NCBI RefSeq assembly: GCF_006717095.1
Contig: NZ_VFQE01000001.1
Coordinates: 1,984,001 to 2,048,000, forward strand
Length of the DNA: 64,000 bases
Source: Blastococcus colisei
GTDB lineage: Bacteria > Actinomycetota > Actinomycetes > Mycobacteriales > Geodermatophilaceae
Reading direction: 5' to 3'
Below are positions 54,142-62,163 of this stretch, piece by piece. Below the pieces are notes generated by a model. The model made no database searches. It was not told where the DNA came from and worked only from the letters and a program-made list of their open reading frames with translations. The stretch's first letter is position 1. The number at the start of each line of letters is the position of its first letter. A program made the translations under genes and the position numbers.

Positions 54142-55103
54142 TCCAGGCTCTCCAGGTAGACGAGGAGCGCCTGCAGGTCGTCGCCGCCGAGGTTGTTCGG
54201 CGGCATGCGCACCCCCGGCTTGAGACCTTGCGGGTCGAGGATCCAGCCGGCCAGGTTGCCGCGGTTGTTCTCGAGCATCCCGGCGGCGATCGTGTCGCGC
54301 GAGGCGAGGTGGGTGAGGTCTGGGGCCGGGGCCATACCCCCCTCGCTGACGTCCTCGATGCGATGGCAGTCGCCGCAGGAGGCGGACAGGAACACGTCCC
54401 GGCCGGCTCGCTCCGGGTCGGTGTCCGGCGTTCCCGAGGACAGCTGCAGAGTGCGCAGGTGCTCCTCGAACTCCTCCTCCGGCTGCGCCACCAGCACGAA
54501 CTGCATGCGCGCGTGCTGGATGCCGCAGAACTCGGCGCACTCGCCGAGGTAGGTGCCGGGTTCGTCGACCTGGAAGGTCATCGTGTTCTCCCGGCCCGGC
54601 ACGAGATCGACCTTGCCGGAGACGGGAGGCACCCAGAGGCTGTGGATGACGTCCGCGGAGTTCAGCTGCAACTGGACGGGGCGTCCGACGGGGACGTGCA
54701 CCTCGTTGGCGGTGACCACGCCGCTGTCGGGGTAGCGGACCTCCCACCAGAACTGGTAGCCGACGACCTCGATGTCCAGGGCCTCGGGAGGTGCGGGCCG
54801 GGAGACCCCTATCCCCACCACGAGGCTGTAGGCGAACACCGCGGGCAGGACGAGCATGGGGATGACCACGCCCCACACCGCGATGAAGGCCTTGGCGCCC
54901 CGGGTGTTGCGCTGAGGTGCCCGGCGTGCACGGTGCCGCAGCGCGAGGACGAGGAACACCACCGTGGCCAGCCACAGCAGGCCCCCGAGCGCGATCATGA
55001 ACCAGGTGAGGCCCGCGATCGACGCGGCGTCGGGGCCCACGGGATCGAGCACCGAGCCCGGTGCCGGCGCCGCCACCGGCAGGGCTTCGGTGTACAAGAT
55101 CAC
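54138..55103 (-). CDS. ctaC: Cytochrome c oxidase subunit II with fused cytochrome c (caa3 type)
   Basis: A 321-residue protein: two membrane segments (ASIAGLTWFMIALGGLLWLA and FIAVWGVVIPMLVLPAVFAY), a CuA domain (QFWWEVRYPDSGVVTANEVH, ADVIHSLWVPPVSGKVDLVP, GECAEFCGIQHARMQFVL, with both Cys, both His and Met present) and a C-terminal cytochrome c (SASCGDCHRIEDVSEGG; Met in GVRMPPNNLGG). The fusion defines a caa3 oxidase. It is the first gene of an eight-gene operon on the minus strand. The GTG start at 55103 is tentative. Confidence 0.93.
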   Translation of the reverse strand: MILYTEALPVAAPAPGSVLDPVGPDAASIAGLTWFMIALGGLLWLATVVFLVLALRHRARRAPQRNTRGAKAFIAVWGVVIPMLVLPAVFAYSLVVGIGVSRPAPPEALDIEVVGYQFWWEVRYPDSGVVTANEVHVPVGRPVQLQLNSADVIHSLWVPPVSGKVDLVPGRENTMTFQVDEPGTYLGECAEFCGIQHARMQFVLVAQPEEEFEEHLRTLQLSSGTPDTDPERAGRDVFLSASCGDCHRIEDVSEGGMAPAPDLTHLASRDTIAAGMLENNRGNLAGWILDPQGLKPGVRMPPNNLGGDDLQALLVYLESLE

Positions 55104-55295
55104 GTACCCCCTGTCGTGGCGGTGCGCGGGGCGGCCGGGTGGGCCGTCCCCCGTACCGTTGCGACCCTAACGACCCTGCTCCACAACCGCAGGCGACGGA
55201 CTCGTGCGAGCGGACCGGCCTGCGGCGGGGGTCGCCGCGCACGACACTCGGACGATGGACAGGGTGCCCGACGAGACCATCGCCGGAGGACGCAG

Positions 55296-56210
55296 GTGAC
55301 CGGGGACAGGGCGACGGGCAGCGTTCTCGCCCACGTGGGCGGGGCGGCGCAGGACTGGCCGGTCCTGCCGCTGGCGTTCCTCGCGCTGGTCGCCCTCGGC
55401 TATCCGTGCCTGCTCGCCTGGACGGCGCCGCGCCGGCGGTCGCCCTGGACGACGGTCGGGCCGGGCGTGGCATGGGTCTTCGGCATCGTCGCGCTCGCTG
55501 CCGCGCTGGCCTCGCCCATCGAGCGGCTCGGCGAGGACTACCTCCTCGCCCACATGGTCCAGCACCTGCTCCTCACGCTCGTGGCCGCACCGCTGCTCGT
55601 GCTCGCCGATCCGGTGCCCCGGATCATCGCGGCCCTGCCCGAGCCGGTCCGACCGGTCGTCGCCCGCCCGTGGGCGCGGCTCGTGCGGGGGGCCCGCCGA
55701 CCCGCGGTCGTCCTGGTCGTCGCGGTCCTCTACCTGGCCGTCGTCCTGGCCTGGCACCTGCCGGCCGCGTACGAGGCCGCCCTCCTGTCGACGCCGGTGC
55801 ACATCGTGGAGCACCTCACCTTCCTGGCGGCCGCCCTGGTCTTCTGGTGGAACGTGCTCCGCGTTCCGCGCCGGCGCCTGGGGCAGCTGGTGGCCGGACT
55901 GGTCGCCGTGCTGATCCCGGCGTTGGGTGAGGCGGTGCTCGGCGGCGCCATGCTGTTCTCGACGACGCCCTGGTACGACGTCTACGTCGGAGCGGCCGCC
56001 GAGCACGGCTTCGATCCGGTGGTCGACCAGCAGGTGGCCGGTGCGCTCATGTGGATGGCCGGTATGCCGGTCTACCTGCTGGCCGCCGTCGTCCTGCTGT
56101 GGCGGGTGGTCCGTGTCGGCGACACGGAACGGCAGCCGCCGGTCCCCCATGTGCCGGATGCCCCGGAACGCGTGGTCCCGGAAGCCCGGCGGGCCTCGCT
56201 GGAGGCGTGA
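55296..56210 (+). CDS. ctaG: CtaG/caa3-type oxidase assembly protein
   Basis: A 304-residue protein with about seven membrane segments: VLPLAFLALVALGYPCLLAW, AWVFGIVALAAALASPIERL, YLLAHMVQHLLLTLVAAPLL, VLVVAVLYLAVVLAWHLPAA and VYLLAAVVLLWRVV. HMVQHLLL and HIVEHLTFLAAALVFWWNVL are the conserved His pairs of the caa3_CtaG family, needed for copper loading of the oxidase. It is divergent from the oxidase operon (192 bp between starts). The GTG at 55296 has GGAGGACG upstream. Confidence 0.9.
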   Translation: MTGDRATGSVLAHVGGAAQDWPVLPLAFLALVALGYPCLLAWTAPRRRSPWTTVGPGVAWVFGIVALAAALASPIERLGEDYLLAHMVQHLLLTLVAAPLLVLADPVPRIIAALPEPVRPVVARPWARLVRGARRPAVVLVVAVLYLAVVLAWHLPAAYEAALLSTPVHIVEHLTFLAAALVFWWNVLRVPRRRLGQLVAGLVAVLIPALGEAVLGGAMLFSTTPWYDVYVGAAAEHGFDPVVDQQVAGALMWMAGMPVYLLAAVVLLWRVVRVGDTERQPPVPHVPDAPERVVPEARRASLEA

Positions 56211-56220
56211 GGCCGGCTGC

Positions 56221-56627
56221 TCAGGTCGTCGTCGGGCGTTCGGGAGCCGACGCGGCCCGCACGTCGTCCCGCAGGCTCACCACCGTCTCCTCCGGCACGA
56301 GCGGCCAGGCCCGGCGCAGTTCCGCGAGGGCAGCGGCTCCCAGCGCGGCGGCGCCGCCGGCGTACAGACCGGTGGCCAGGGCGGCCGAGGCGGTGGGGGA
56401 GAGCCGCCGGTCCAGCAGGCGCAGGAGCAGGGCCGTCGAGCTCCCGATCGTCATGGCGCCGAGAACACCCGCGGCACCGAGGAGCGCACCGGCCCCCCGG
56501 CCTGCCGGGCCTTGCCGGTCATCTCCTGCTGAGCCCGCTGGAATTCCTGGCGGACCAGGGCGCTGAGGTCTGCGCTCAGCGACTGCAGCAGATCGCTGGT
56601 GGAACTGCCCGGAGTGCTCTCGGTCAT
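56221..56627 (-). pseudogene. Frameshifted Actinobacterial holin-X (phage-holin-like) family protein
   Basis: From the ATG at 56627 (GAGGAGGA upstream): [40 protein letters not shown] and RQAG; the frame then fails at a run of six G. With seven G it would continue as [60 protein letters not shown] to 56221. This is the small, two-TM 'holin-X/superfamily III' family that is chromosomal in most actinobacteria and not a sign of phage. The single-base run makes sequencing error a serious alternative. Confidence 0.7.
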
Positions 56628-56843
56628 CGGTCCTCCTCGGCGCTTCGGACACGGCTGCCCGGTGGCCTACCCGCAGGTTCCGGAGCCAACCGACACCGAA
56701 CAGCAGCCCCCGCGGGCCAGCTCCTGGCCGGAAGCAGCGGCGGCGGCTGCCGGATGGGCGGTCAGGAGGCGGTCGACATCACTGATCGGAAGATTGTTCG
56801 GCGTGGAGACGGGCAGACCAGGACCACGAGACGAGGAGGAACG

Positions 56844-57131
56844 ATGAGCACTCCTGGCGATCATGATGACCGGCGACAGCAGCGAGGGCCGGCCGACCCG
56901 GAGCAGCGGAGGCCGCGGTCGTTGCGGCTCATCGCTTCCATCGTGGGAGGCGTCGTGCTGGTCGTACTGGCGGTCTGGCTGATCATCTACCTCACCGCCA
57001 GCGAAACCGCCGAGTACGGCAGCGAGTCCGTCGGCGCGGCCGTCGCTTCTGTGACGGCGTGGCCGGTGACCGCCTCGGTCATCACCGCGCGGCCGGCCGG
57101 TCCTCGAGGTCACGCTTCAGGGCATCCCTGA
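56844..57131 (+). CDS. Small single-TM protein of unknown function
   Basis: A 95-residue protein: charged N-terminus with many Arg and Gln (HDDRRQQRGPADPEQRRPRS), one membrane segment (LIASIVGGVVLVVLAVWLII) and a polar C-terminus. The ATG at 56844 follows GAGGAGGAACG, a strong site. No homolog is recognised. It lies between the holin-like gene and the CooC-like operon. No gene is seen in the 216 bp upstream. Confidence 0.6.
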   Translation: MSTPGDHDDRRQQRGPADPEQRRPRSLRLIASIVGGVVLVVLAVWLIIYLTASETAEYGSESVGAAVASVTAWPVTASVITARPAGPRGHASGHP

Positions 57132-57230
57132 GAGGTCATCGACATCGTCCGCGACTCGGCGACGGCGAAGTATCCGGGCATGCACCCGGAGCGACGACTC
57201 CAGCCTGCCTGTGCGCCGACGTGTCGTCGG

Positions 57231-58001
57231 TCAGTCGAACAGCGGGTCTCCGGTGATGCGGCCGAGGGAGGCGGCCAGGGTTCGCGCGGCGACGACCACG
57301 TCCCGGGCCTCCGGCCAGTGCACGACCGGCACCCGCGCCCGGTCGGCCGCCCCCACGGCGTCGCTCCAGGGGATCGCCCCGGTGAAGGTGAGGTCGTGCC
57401 GAGCGCAGAACTCCTCGACGGCGTCTAGGTCGCCGGGGGAGCGGAGCTTGTTGGCCACCACCGCGACCGTCGGTACCGGGAGCTCGGCCACGAGGGCGCT
57501 CATCCGCCGGACCGTCTCCAGCGAGCGGTAATACGGCTCGGCGACCAGCAGCACCGCGTCGACGTGCCGGATGGTGCCCCGGCTGAGGTGCTCCGGGGAG
57601 GCCTCCATGTCCACGACGACCAGCAGTCCCGGGTCGCCGAGGTCCTCCAGCACGGAGGAGACCACGGCGTGGGCGGCGCACAGGCAGCCCTCGTCGGCGT
57701 GCGCAGCAGCGCCCATCGCGAGCAGCCGGATGCCGTCCGGCCCGGCCACCGCGTACCGGTCCAGCACCTCGTCGACCGGCTCGAGCAGTCCGGCGCCGCC
57801 CCGCCGCCGGGACACGAGCGACGGCGGGACAGGGGGCGGCGGAGCGGTTGCCGAGGGCAGCCCGAGAGCGGTGGCCAGGTTGGGATTGGCGTCGGCGTCG
57901 ACGGCCACGACGCGCCGACCCCCTCGGGCGGCGAGAAGCGCCACGGTGGCCGACAGCGTGGTCTTGCCCGCCCCGCCCTTGCCCGCGACGGCCAGCCTCA
58001 C
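57231..58001 (-). CDS. CooC-like nickel-insertion ATPase
   Basis: A 256-residue MinD/ParA-superfamily ATPase. It begins VRLAVAGKGGAGKTTLSATV, the deviant Walker A of CooC/NifH/MinD, with VVAVDADANPNLATALGLP and VVVDMEASPEHLSRGTIRHV. A C-x-C motif (EGCLCAAHAVVSSVLEDLG, Cys 106 and 108) matches the nickel-binding pair of CooC from CO dehydrogenase maturation. No nickel CO dehydrogenase gene is present; a [NiFe] hydrogenase operon lies directly upstream and divergent. A role in nickel delivery to that enzyme is my inference. It overlaps the padR stop by GTGA. Confidence 0.85.
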   Translation of the reverse strand: MRLAVAGKGGAGKTTLSATVALLAARGGRRVVAVDADANPNLATALGLPSATAPPPPVPPSLVSRRRGGAGLLEPVDEVLDRYAVAGPDGIRLLAMGAAAHADEGCLCAAHAVVSSVLEDLGDPGLLVVVDMEASPEHLSRGTIRHVDAVLLVAEPYYRSLETVRRMSALVAELPVPTVAVVANKLRSPGDLDAVEEFCARHDLTFTGAIPWSDAVGAADRARVPVVHWPEARDVVVAARTLAASLGRITGDPLFD

Positions 58002-58375
58002 GTCCGCGCCTGGCTGGCGTCGAGGGCCAGTGCCTCGTAGCGCCTGCGGTAGACGTCGAGGCTGCGCGCGAACTCGGCCAGCGATCCGGCGACCGCGTGC
58101 AGCCACTCGCGGCCCTCGTCGGTCAACTCGTACGTCCGCCGGGCCGGTCCGGTCGTCGACGGCTGCCAGGTGGAGCGCACGAGTCCTTCCTCGTCCATGG
58201 CTCGCAGGCTGCGGTACAGCCCGCCGGGATCCACCCGGTCCAGGCCGAGGGCGGCCACCTGCTCCAGCAACTCGTACCCGTGGGACGTGCCCTCCGCCAG
58301 CAGGAGGAGCAGGCAGGGACGGAGGTAGTTGCGGGGGAGCCCGACGGCAACCTCCTCGGGCGGCGTCCGGGTCAC
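57998..58375 (-). CDS. PadR-family regulator
   Basis: A 125-residue PadR-type winged helix: LRPCLLLLLAEGTSHGYELL, GLYRSLRAMDEEGLVRSTW, RRTYELTDEGREWLHAVAGS, then a C-terminal helix for dimerisation. The GTG start is set by the GTGA overlap with the previous stop, and its own stop overlaps the CooC-like gene in the same way. The likely target is the divergent promoter region at 58759-58862. Confidence 0.88.
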   Translation of the reverse strand: MTRTPPEEVAVGLPRNYLRPCLLLLLAEGTSHGYELLEQVAALGLDRVDPGGLYRSLRAMDEEGLVRSTWQPSTTGPARRTYELTDEGREWLHAVAGSLAEFARSLDVYRRRYEALALDASQART

Positions 58376-58758
58376 GAGTTCCCGCCGAGCGGACGCTCGG
58401 CGGCGCAGGCCAGCGCCTCCTCCACGGAGTTGTGGCACCAGCAGTCGGCGCTGCATTCGCCGTGCGAGGGACGGGTCAGGTCGGAGAAGCTCAAGGCGAA
58501 CTCCGTGCGACCCTCCGCCATCCCGGTTGCGGAGAGGGCGTAGCCGGTGGCGACGCGTTCGAGGAAGCCGTCGACGACCAGTTGGTCCAGGTACGCGAGC
58601 CCGACGCGGGCCTCGACTCCCAGGAAGCGCTCGAGCAGCGGCGCGTCGACGACGTCGCCGAGGCCTTCCCCGCGCAGCCAGAACATGACCTGGAGGATCT
58701 CGCTGCGCCAGTAGAGGCTGCGCAGCGCCTCCGACTTGGGCGGGTGCAATTCATCCAC
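58372..58758 (-). CDS. Cys-rich winged-helix-like protein divergent from the hydrogenase
   Basis: A 128-residue protein. Residues 10-80 look like a winged helix (SEILQVMFWLRGEGLGDVVD, LAYLDQLVVDGFLERV, GYALSATGMAEGR). The C-terminus carries GECSADCWCHNSVEEALACA with Cys 102, 106, 108 and 118 and His 109, a possible metal or Fe-S site. I do not recognise a named family. As first gene of the padR-cooC-like operon and next to a hydrogenase it could be a redox- or metal-sensing regulator or a maturation factor. GTG start at 58758. Confidence 0.7.
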   Translation of the reverse strand: MDELHPPKSEALRSLYWRSEILQVMFWLRGEGLGDVVDAPLLERFLGVEARVGLAYLDQLVVDGFLERVATGYALSATGMAEGRTEFALSFSDLTRPSHGECSADCWCHNSVEEALACAAERPLGGNS

Positions 58759-58788
58759 GTCAGCGTCTCCGAGCCGTGACCGAGGTGT

Positions 58789-58832
58789 GATGCACGCTAC
58801 ACCGGGCCGGCCGGCTAGCTGTACGGTGCATC
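58789..58832. promoter_or_regulatory. GATGCAC/GTGCATC inverted repeat in the divergent hydrogenase promoter
   Basis: GATGCAC (58789-58795) and GTGCATC (58826-58832) are perfect 7-bp inverted repeats 30 bp apart, inside the 104-bp gap between the divergent starts at 58758 and 58863. The spacing (37 bp centre to centre) is about three and a half helix turns. A candidate operator for the PadR or the Cys-rich protein. Confidence 0.4.
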
Positions 58833-58862
58833 TACCGGCGTCCTCTCCCCCGGGAGCATGGC

Positions 58863-60224
58863 ATGGAAGATCGACAGACCAGATCGCCGAAGCTGCAGGC
58901 CCGCACCCCGGCTCAGGAGCTGCTCGACGCGCTCGGTCCGGTGGAGCGTTTCCACGACAAGGAGGAGGTCGGTGCCTTCGGCCTGCCCTCCGGCGCGGTC
59001 ACCGAGGACATGCTCTCTTCGGTGGCCGACGCCAGGCACCCGAAGCGGTTCGGTCCGCTGGAGAAGCTGCACGTGTTCTGGTTCGCGGGCATGAGCTGCG
59101 ACGGCTGCAGCGTCGCAGTCACGGGTGCGACGACTCCGTCCATCGAGAGCCTGCTGCTGACGGCGCATCCAGGGCTGCCTCGAGTGGTCCTCCACCACCC
59201 GGTGCTCAACATGGAATCGGGCCCGCACTACGTGCGTGCCGCGGAAGAGGCGATCGCCGGCACGCTGAACGCGCCCTACGCCGTCGTGCTGGAAGGTTCC
59301 ATCTCGGACGAGCTGGCCGCCTATGCCTCCGGTGGCTACTGGGCCGGCCAGGGGGAGGAGCCGTGGGGGCCGGACGGCGAGATGCGGCCCGTGACCGCGT
59401 CCGAGTGGGTCGCGCGGCTGGCGCCCAATGCGGCGGCGATGATGGCCATCGGGACGTGCGCCACGTGGGGCGGCGTCCCGTCGGCCGAGGGCAACCCCAC
59501 CGGCGCGATGAGCCTGATGGACTGGCTGGGCAAGGACTACCGCTCCACCTTCGGCGTCCCGGTGGTCAACGTCCCCGGCTGCCCGCCCATCGGTGACAAC
59601 TTCACCGAGACCGTCGCCGCGATCCTGTACTTCCTGCAGGGCTTCGGCCCCCTGCCGGAGTTCGACGAGCTGGGCCGGCCGGCGTGGCTGTTCGGCGAGA
59701 CGGTGCACCGCAACTGCGTGCGCGGCGCGTACTACGAGGAGGGCGACTTCGCCGAGGAGTTCGGTGACCCCGAGTGCCTCGTCGAGGTCGGCTGCTGGGG
59801 GCCGGTGGTCAACTGCAACATCACCTCGCGCGGCATGATCAACCACGTCGGGGGCTGCATGAACGCCGGTGGGCCGTGCATCGGCTGCACGATGCCCGGC
59901 TTCCCCGACAAGTTCACCCCCTTCTACAAGCGGCCGCCCGGTTCGTTCGCCTCCACCACGGTCTCCCGGATGGTGGGCAGCGTCATCCGGCCGCTGCGCA
60001 AGTTCAGCAACAACAACCTCAACCGCGAGGTGCGCTGGGACCGGCAAGGTGCGACGCCCAGCGGATTCGGCCGGGAGATGGCCGAGCCGTCGGTCCTGGC
60101 CCAGGTGAACCACAAGTTCTACGACATGCTGCGCCGCTCGGGTGACCGGGGGAAGGCGAAGGCCGAGGTGTGGGGCAGGCGCGACGAAGCACCCAGCGGC
60201 GGCAGCCCCGACCCGCGGGTCTGA
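58863..60224 (+). CDS. [NiFe] hydrogenase small subunit
   Basis: A 453-residue electron-transfer subunit. Residues 1-70 are an extra N-terminal part without a Tat signal; then VFWFAGMSCDGCSVAVTGAT (Cys 79 and 82), AIGTCATWGG, VNVPGCPPIGDNFTETVAA, HRNCVRGAYYEEGDF, VEVGCWGPVVNCN and VGGCMNAGGPCIGCTMPGFP give the ligands of three Fe-S clusters. The C-terminal 80 residues are soluble, with no membrane anchor. Lack of a Tat signal suggests a cytoplasm-facing enzyme, as in groups 1h and 2a. The CDGC motif differs from the CDGD that I recall for group 1h. GGGAG precedes the ATG. Confidence 0.93.
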   Translation: MEDRQTRSPKLQARTPAQELLDALGPVERFHDKEEVGAFGLPSGAVTEDMLSSVADARHPKRFGPLEKLHVFWFAGMSCDGCSVAVTGATTPSIESLLLTAHPGLPRVVLHHPVLNMESGPHYVRAAEEAIAGTLNAPYAVVLEGSISDELAAYASGGYWAGQGEEPWGPDGEMRPVTASEWVARLAPNAAAMMAIGTCATWGGVPSAEGNPTGAMSLMDWLGKDYRSTFGVPVVNVPGCPPIGDNFTETVAAILYFLQGFGPLPEFDELGRPAWLFGETVHRNCVRGAYYEEGDFAEEFGDPECLVEVGCWGPVVNCNITSRGMINHVGGCMNAGGPCIGCTMPGFPDKFTPFYKRPPGSFASTTVSRMVGSVIRPLRKFSNNNLNREVRWDRQGATPSGFGREMAEPSVLAQVNHKFYDMLRRSGDRGKAKAEVWGRRDEAPSGGSPDPRV

Positions 60225-60257
60225 GCTGTCCCGCGTCCGACCGACAGAGGAGACGCG

Positions 60258-62159
60258 ATGTGCTTCAAGACCCTGCCCGTCGAGTTCGACGAGCGCGGGC
60301 GGGCCACCCTGCGCGGCGGCATCCCCAATCCGTACGACGTCACGGTGACCAAGCCGGATGTGGGCCTGACCGAGGAGGAGCGCACCGCCCGCATCGAGCG
60401 CCTGGTGGCCCGCAACGGGCACATCAAGGACCTGAACATGGACCCGGTCACCCGCGTGGCCGGCGCCCTGGCGGTGCACGTGACCGCCGACCTCCAGAAC
60501 GGCGCGTATCTCGACTCACACGCCGTGGCGACGCTGTTCCGGGGATACGAGGTCATCCTCATGGGACGTGATCCGCGGGACGCCATCTTCGTGGCCTCCC
60601 GCGCCTGCGGGGTGTGCGGTGGTGTGCACTCGCATGCCGCCGCGTACGCCATCGAGTCCGCCATGGGCATCACGCCGCCGCCGCTGGGGACGGTGGTGCG
60701 CAACATGGTCGAGGCGGCCGAGATGGGATACGACAATCCGCTGCACCTGTACCTGCTCGCCGGGCCCGACTACTCGGAGTCGGTCGTCAAGACGACCAAT
60801 CCGGAACTGTGGACGAAGGCCGAGGGGTGGAAGTGCCCCAGCGCGGACATCCACGGCTTCTCGACCATGGCCGAGCTCATGGAGGCACTCAACCCGCTGA
60901 CCGGCAAGCTCTATCGGGAGGGACTGGAGTTCACCCGGCTCTCGCGCGAGATGGTGGTGCTCCTGGCCGGCAAGTACCCGCATCCGGAGAACGTCGTGCC
61001 CGGTGGTGTCTCGACCACCCTGACCCTGCAGACGCTCAACGAGTACCACTCGCGGCTGGGCAAGATCTACGACTACGCCCGGCGGATGATCGCGGTGTGG
61101 GACGACATCCCCACGTTCTTCTACGAGGCCGACGACCGCTACCAGCTGACCGGTTACCGGCCGACCAGCCAGATCGATCCCGGCTACTGGGACGACCCGT
61201 ACGCCTACGACGCCACGTACGCCAACTGCAACGACTGGGGCGAGAAGCGCTGGTCGACACCGGGCGTGGTGATCGACGGCGAACTCGTGACCACCCGGCT
61301 CACCGACATCAACATCGGCTGGGAGGAGTTCGTCGAGCACTCCTTCTACGAGGAGTCCTCGACCTCCCGCTTCCCCACCGACCCGCTGGGCAACCCGCTG
61401 TCGCCCTACCACCCCTGGAACAAGCGGACCCTGCCCAAGCCCGGCGCCAAGAACTGGAAGGACAAGTACACCTGGGCCTGCACCCCCCGGTGGGATCGCC
61501 AGGTCGTCGAGGCCGGTGCGTACTCGCGGCTCCTCATGACCGCCAAGGCGCAGAAGATGCCGGAGAGCCAGTTCATGTCGGCCAGCGGCTCGGGCATGCG
61601 GTTCGTGATCCCCAGGGGGACGACCGCGGAGAGCGAGGTCGAGTGGCACGTGCCGGAGAAGTGGAACGCCTTCGAGCGCAACCGCGGCCGCGCCTACCAC
61701 TACCTGTTCAGCCAGTTGGTCGGTCTCGAGAGCCTGCTGCAGGCCTACGAGATGCAGCGGCAGGGCGAACGCCGGGTCGCCGCCCTCGACCCGCAGGAGC
61801 TGGAGAAGGCCATCCCCAAGGACGAGCGGATCAGCGTGGGCTGGTGGGGCGCCGGCCGCGGGTGGCTCACGCACCACCTGGTCATGGACAAGGGGAAGAT
61901 CACCAACTACCAGATCTGCACGCCGTCGACGATCAACGCCTCACCGCGCGACCCCTGGGATCAACCCGGCCCGTACGAGGAGGCCGTGATGAACACGCCC
62001 ATCCTCGAGAAGATGTCCGATCCGTCGGACTTCACCAGCATCGACATGCTGCGGGCCATCCGTAGCTTCGACCCGTGCATGCCGTGCACCACACACGTCC
62101 ACACCGGTGCCGGTGAGGTCGTGCGCGAGGTCAACACCTGCTCCTGCGGTGGTGACTGA
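60258..62159 (+). CDS. [NiFe] hydrogenase large (catalytic) subunit
   Basis: A 633-residue nickel subunit that splits H2. Motif L1 is ASRACGVCGGVHSHAAAYAI (Cys 117 and 120); L2 is RSFDPCMPCTTH (Cys 607 and 610). The chain continues 20 residues after His 613 (VHTGAGEVVREV, then NTCSCGGD), to be removed by a protease; the tail itself ends with a Cys-x-Cys. NMDPVTRVAGALAVHVTADL is the N-terminal conserved Glu/Arg region (Asp here). L1 resembles group 2a/1-type aerobic uptake enzymes. The ATG is 33 bp after the small-subunit stop, with GAGGAGACG. Confidence 0.95.
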   Translation: MCFKTLPVEFDERGRATLRGGIPNPYDVTVTKPDVGLTEEERTARIERLVARNGHIKDLNMDPVTRVAGALAVHVTADLQNGAYLDSHAVATLFRGYEVILMGRDPRDAIFVASRACGVCGGVHSHAAAYAIESAMGITPPPLGTVVRNMVEAAEMGYDNPLHLYLLAGPDYSESVVKTTNPELWTKAEGWKCPSADIHGFSTMAELMEALNPLTGKLYREGLEFTRLSREMVVLLAGKYPHPENVVPGGVSTTLTLQTLNEYHSRLGKIYDYARRMIAVWDDIPTFFYEADDRYQLTGYRPTSQIDPGYWDDPYAYDATYANCNDWGEKRWSTPGVVIDGELVTTRLTDINIGWEEFVEHSFYEESSTSRFPTDPLGNPLSPYHPWNKRTLPKPGAKNWKDKYTWACTPRWDRQVVEAGAYSRLLMTAKAQKMPESQFMSASGSGMRFVIPRGTTAESEVEWHVPEKWNAFERNRGRAYHYLFSQLVGLESLLQAYEMQRQGERRVAALDPQELEKAIPKDERISVGWWGAGRGWLTHHLVMDKGKITNYQICTPSTINASPRDPWDQPGPYEEAVMNTPILEKMSDPSDFTSIDMLRAIRSFDPCMPCTTHVHTGAGEVVREVNTCSCGGD

Positions 62160-62163
62160 CGGC

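Noticed and set aside
52237-55473. 1078-codon frame that would fuse subunit I to an upstream segment
   Set aside because: The part beyond the ATG at 54141 is out-of-frame translation of subunit II and low-complexity; a proper ATG overlaps the subunit II stop.
56221-56627. Prophage remnant (holin)
   Set aside because: The holin-X family is a chromosomal actinobacterial membrane protein family; no other phage gene is nearby.
57231-58001. ParA/Soj chromosome-partition protein or part of a CO dehydrogenase operon
   Set aside because: No parB or cooS gene accompanies it; the Cys-x-Cys and the neighbouring hydrogenase favour a metal ATPase.
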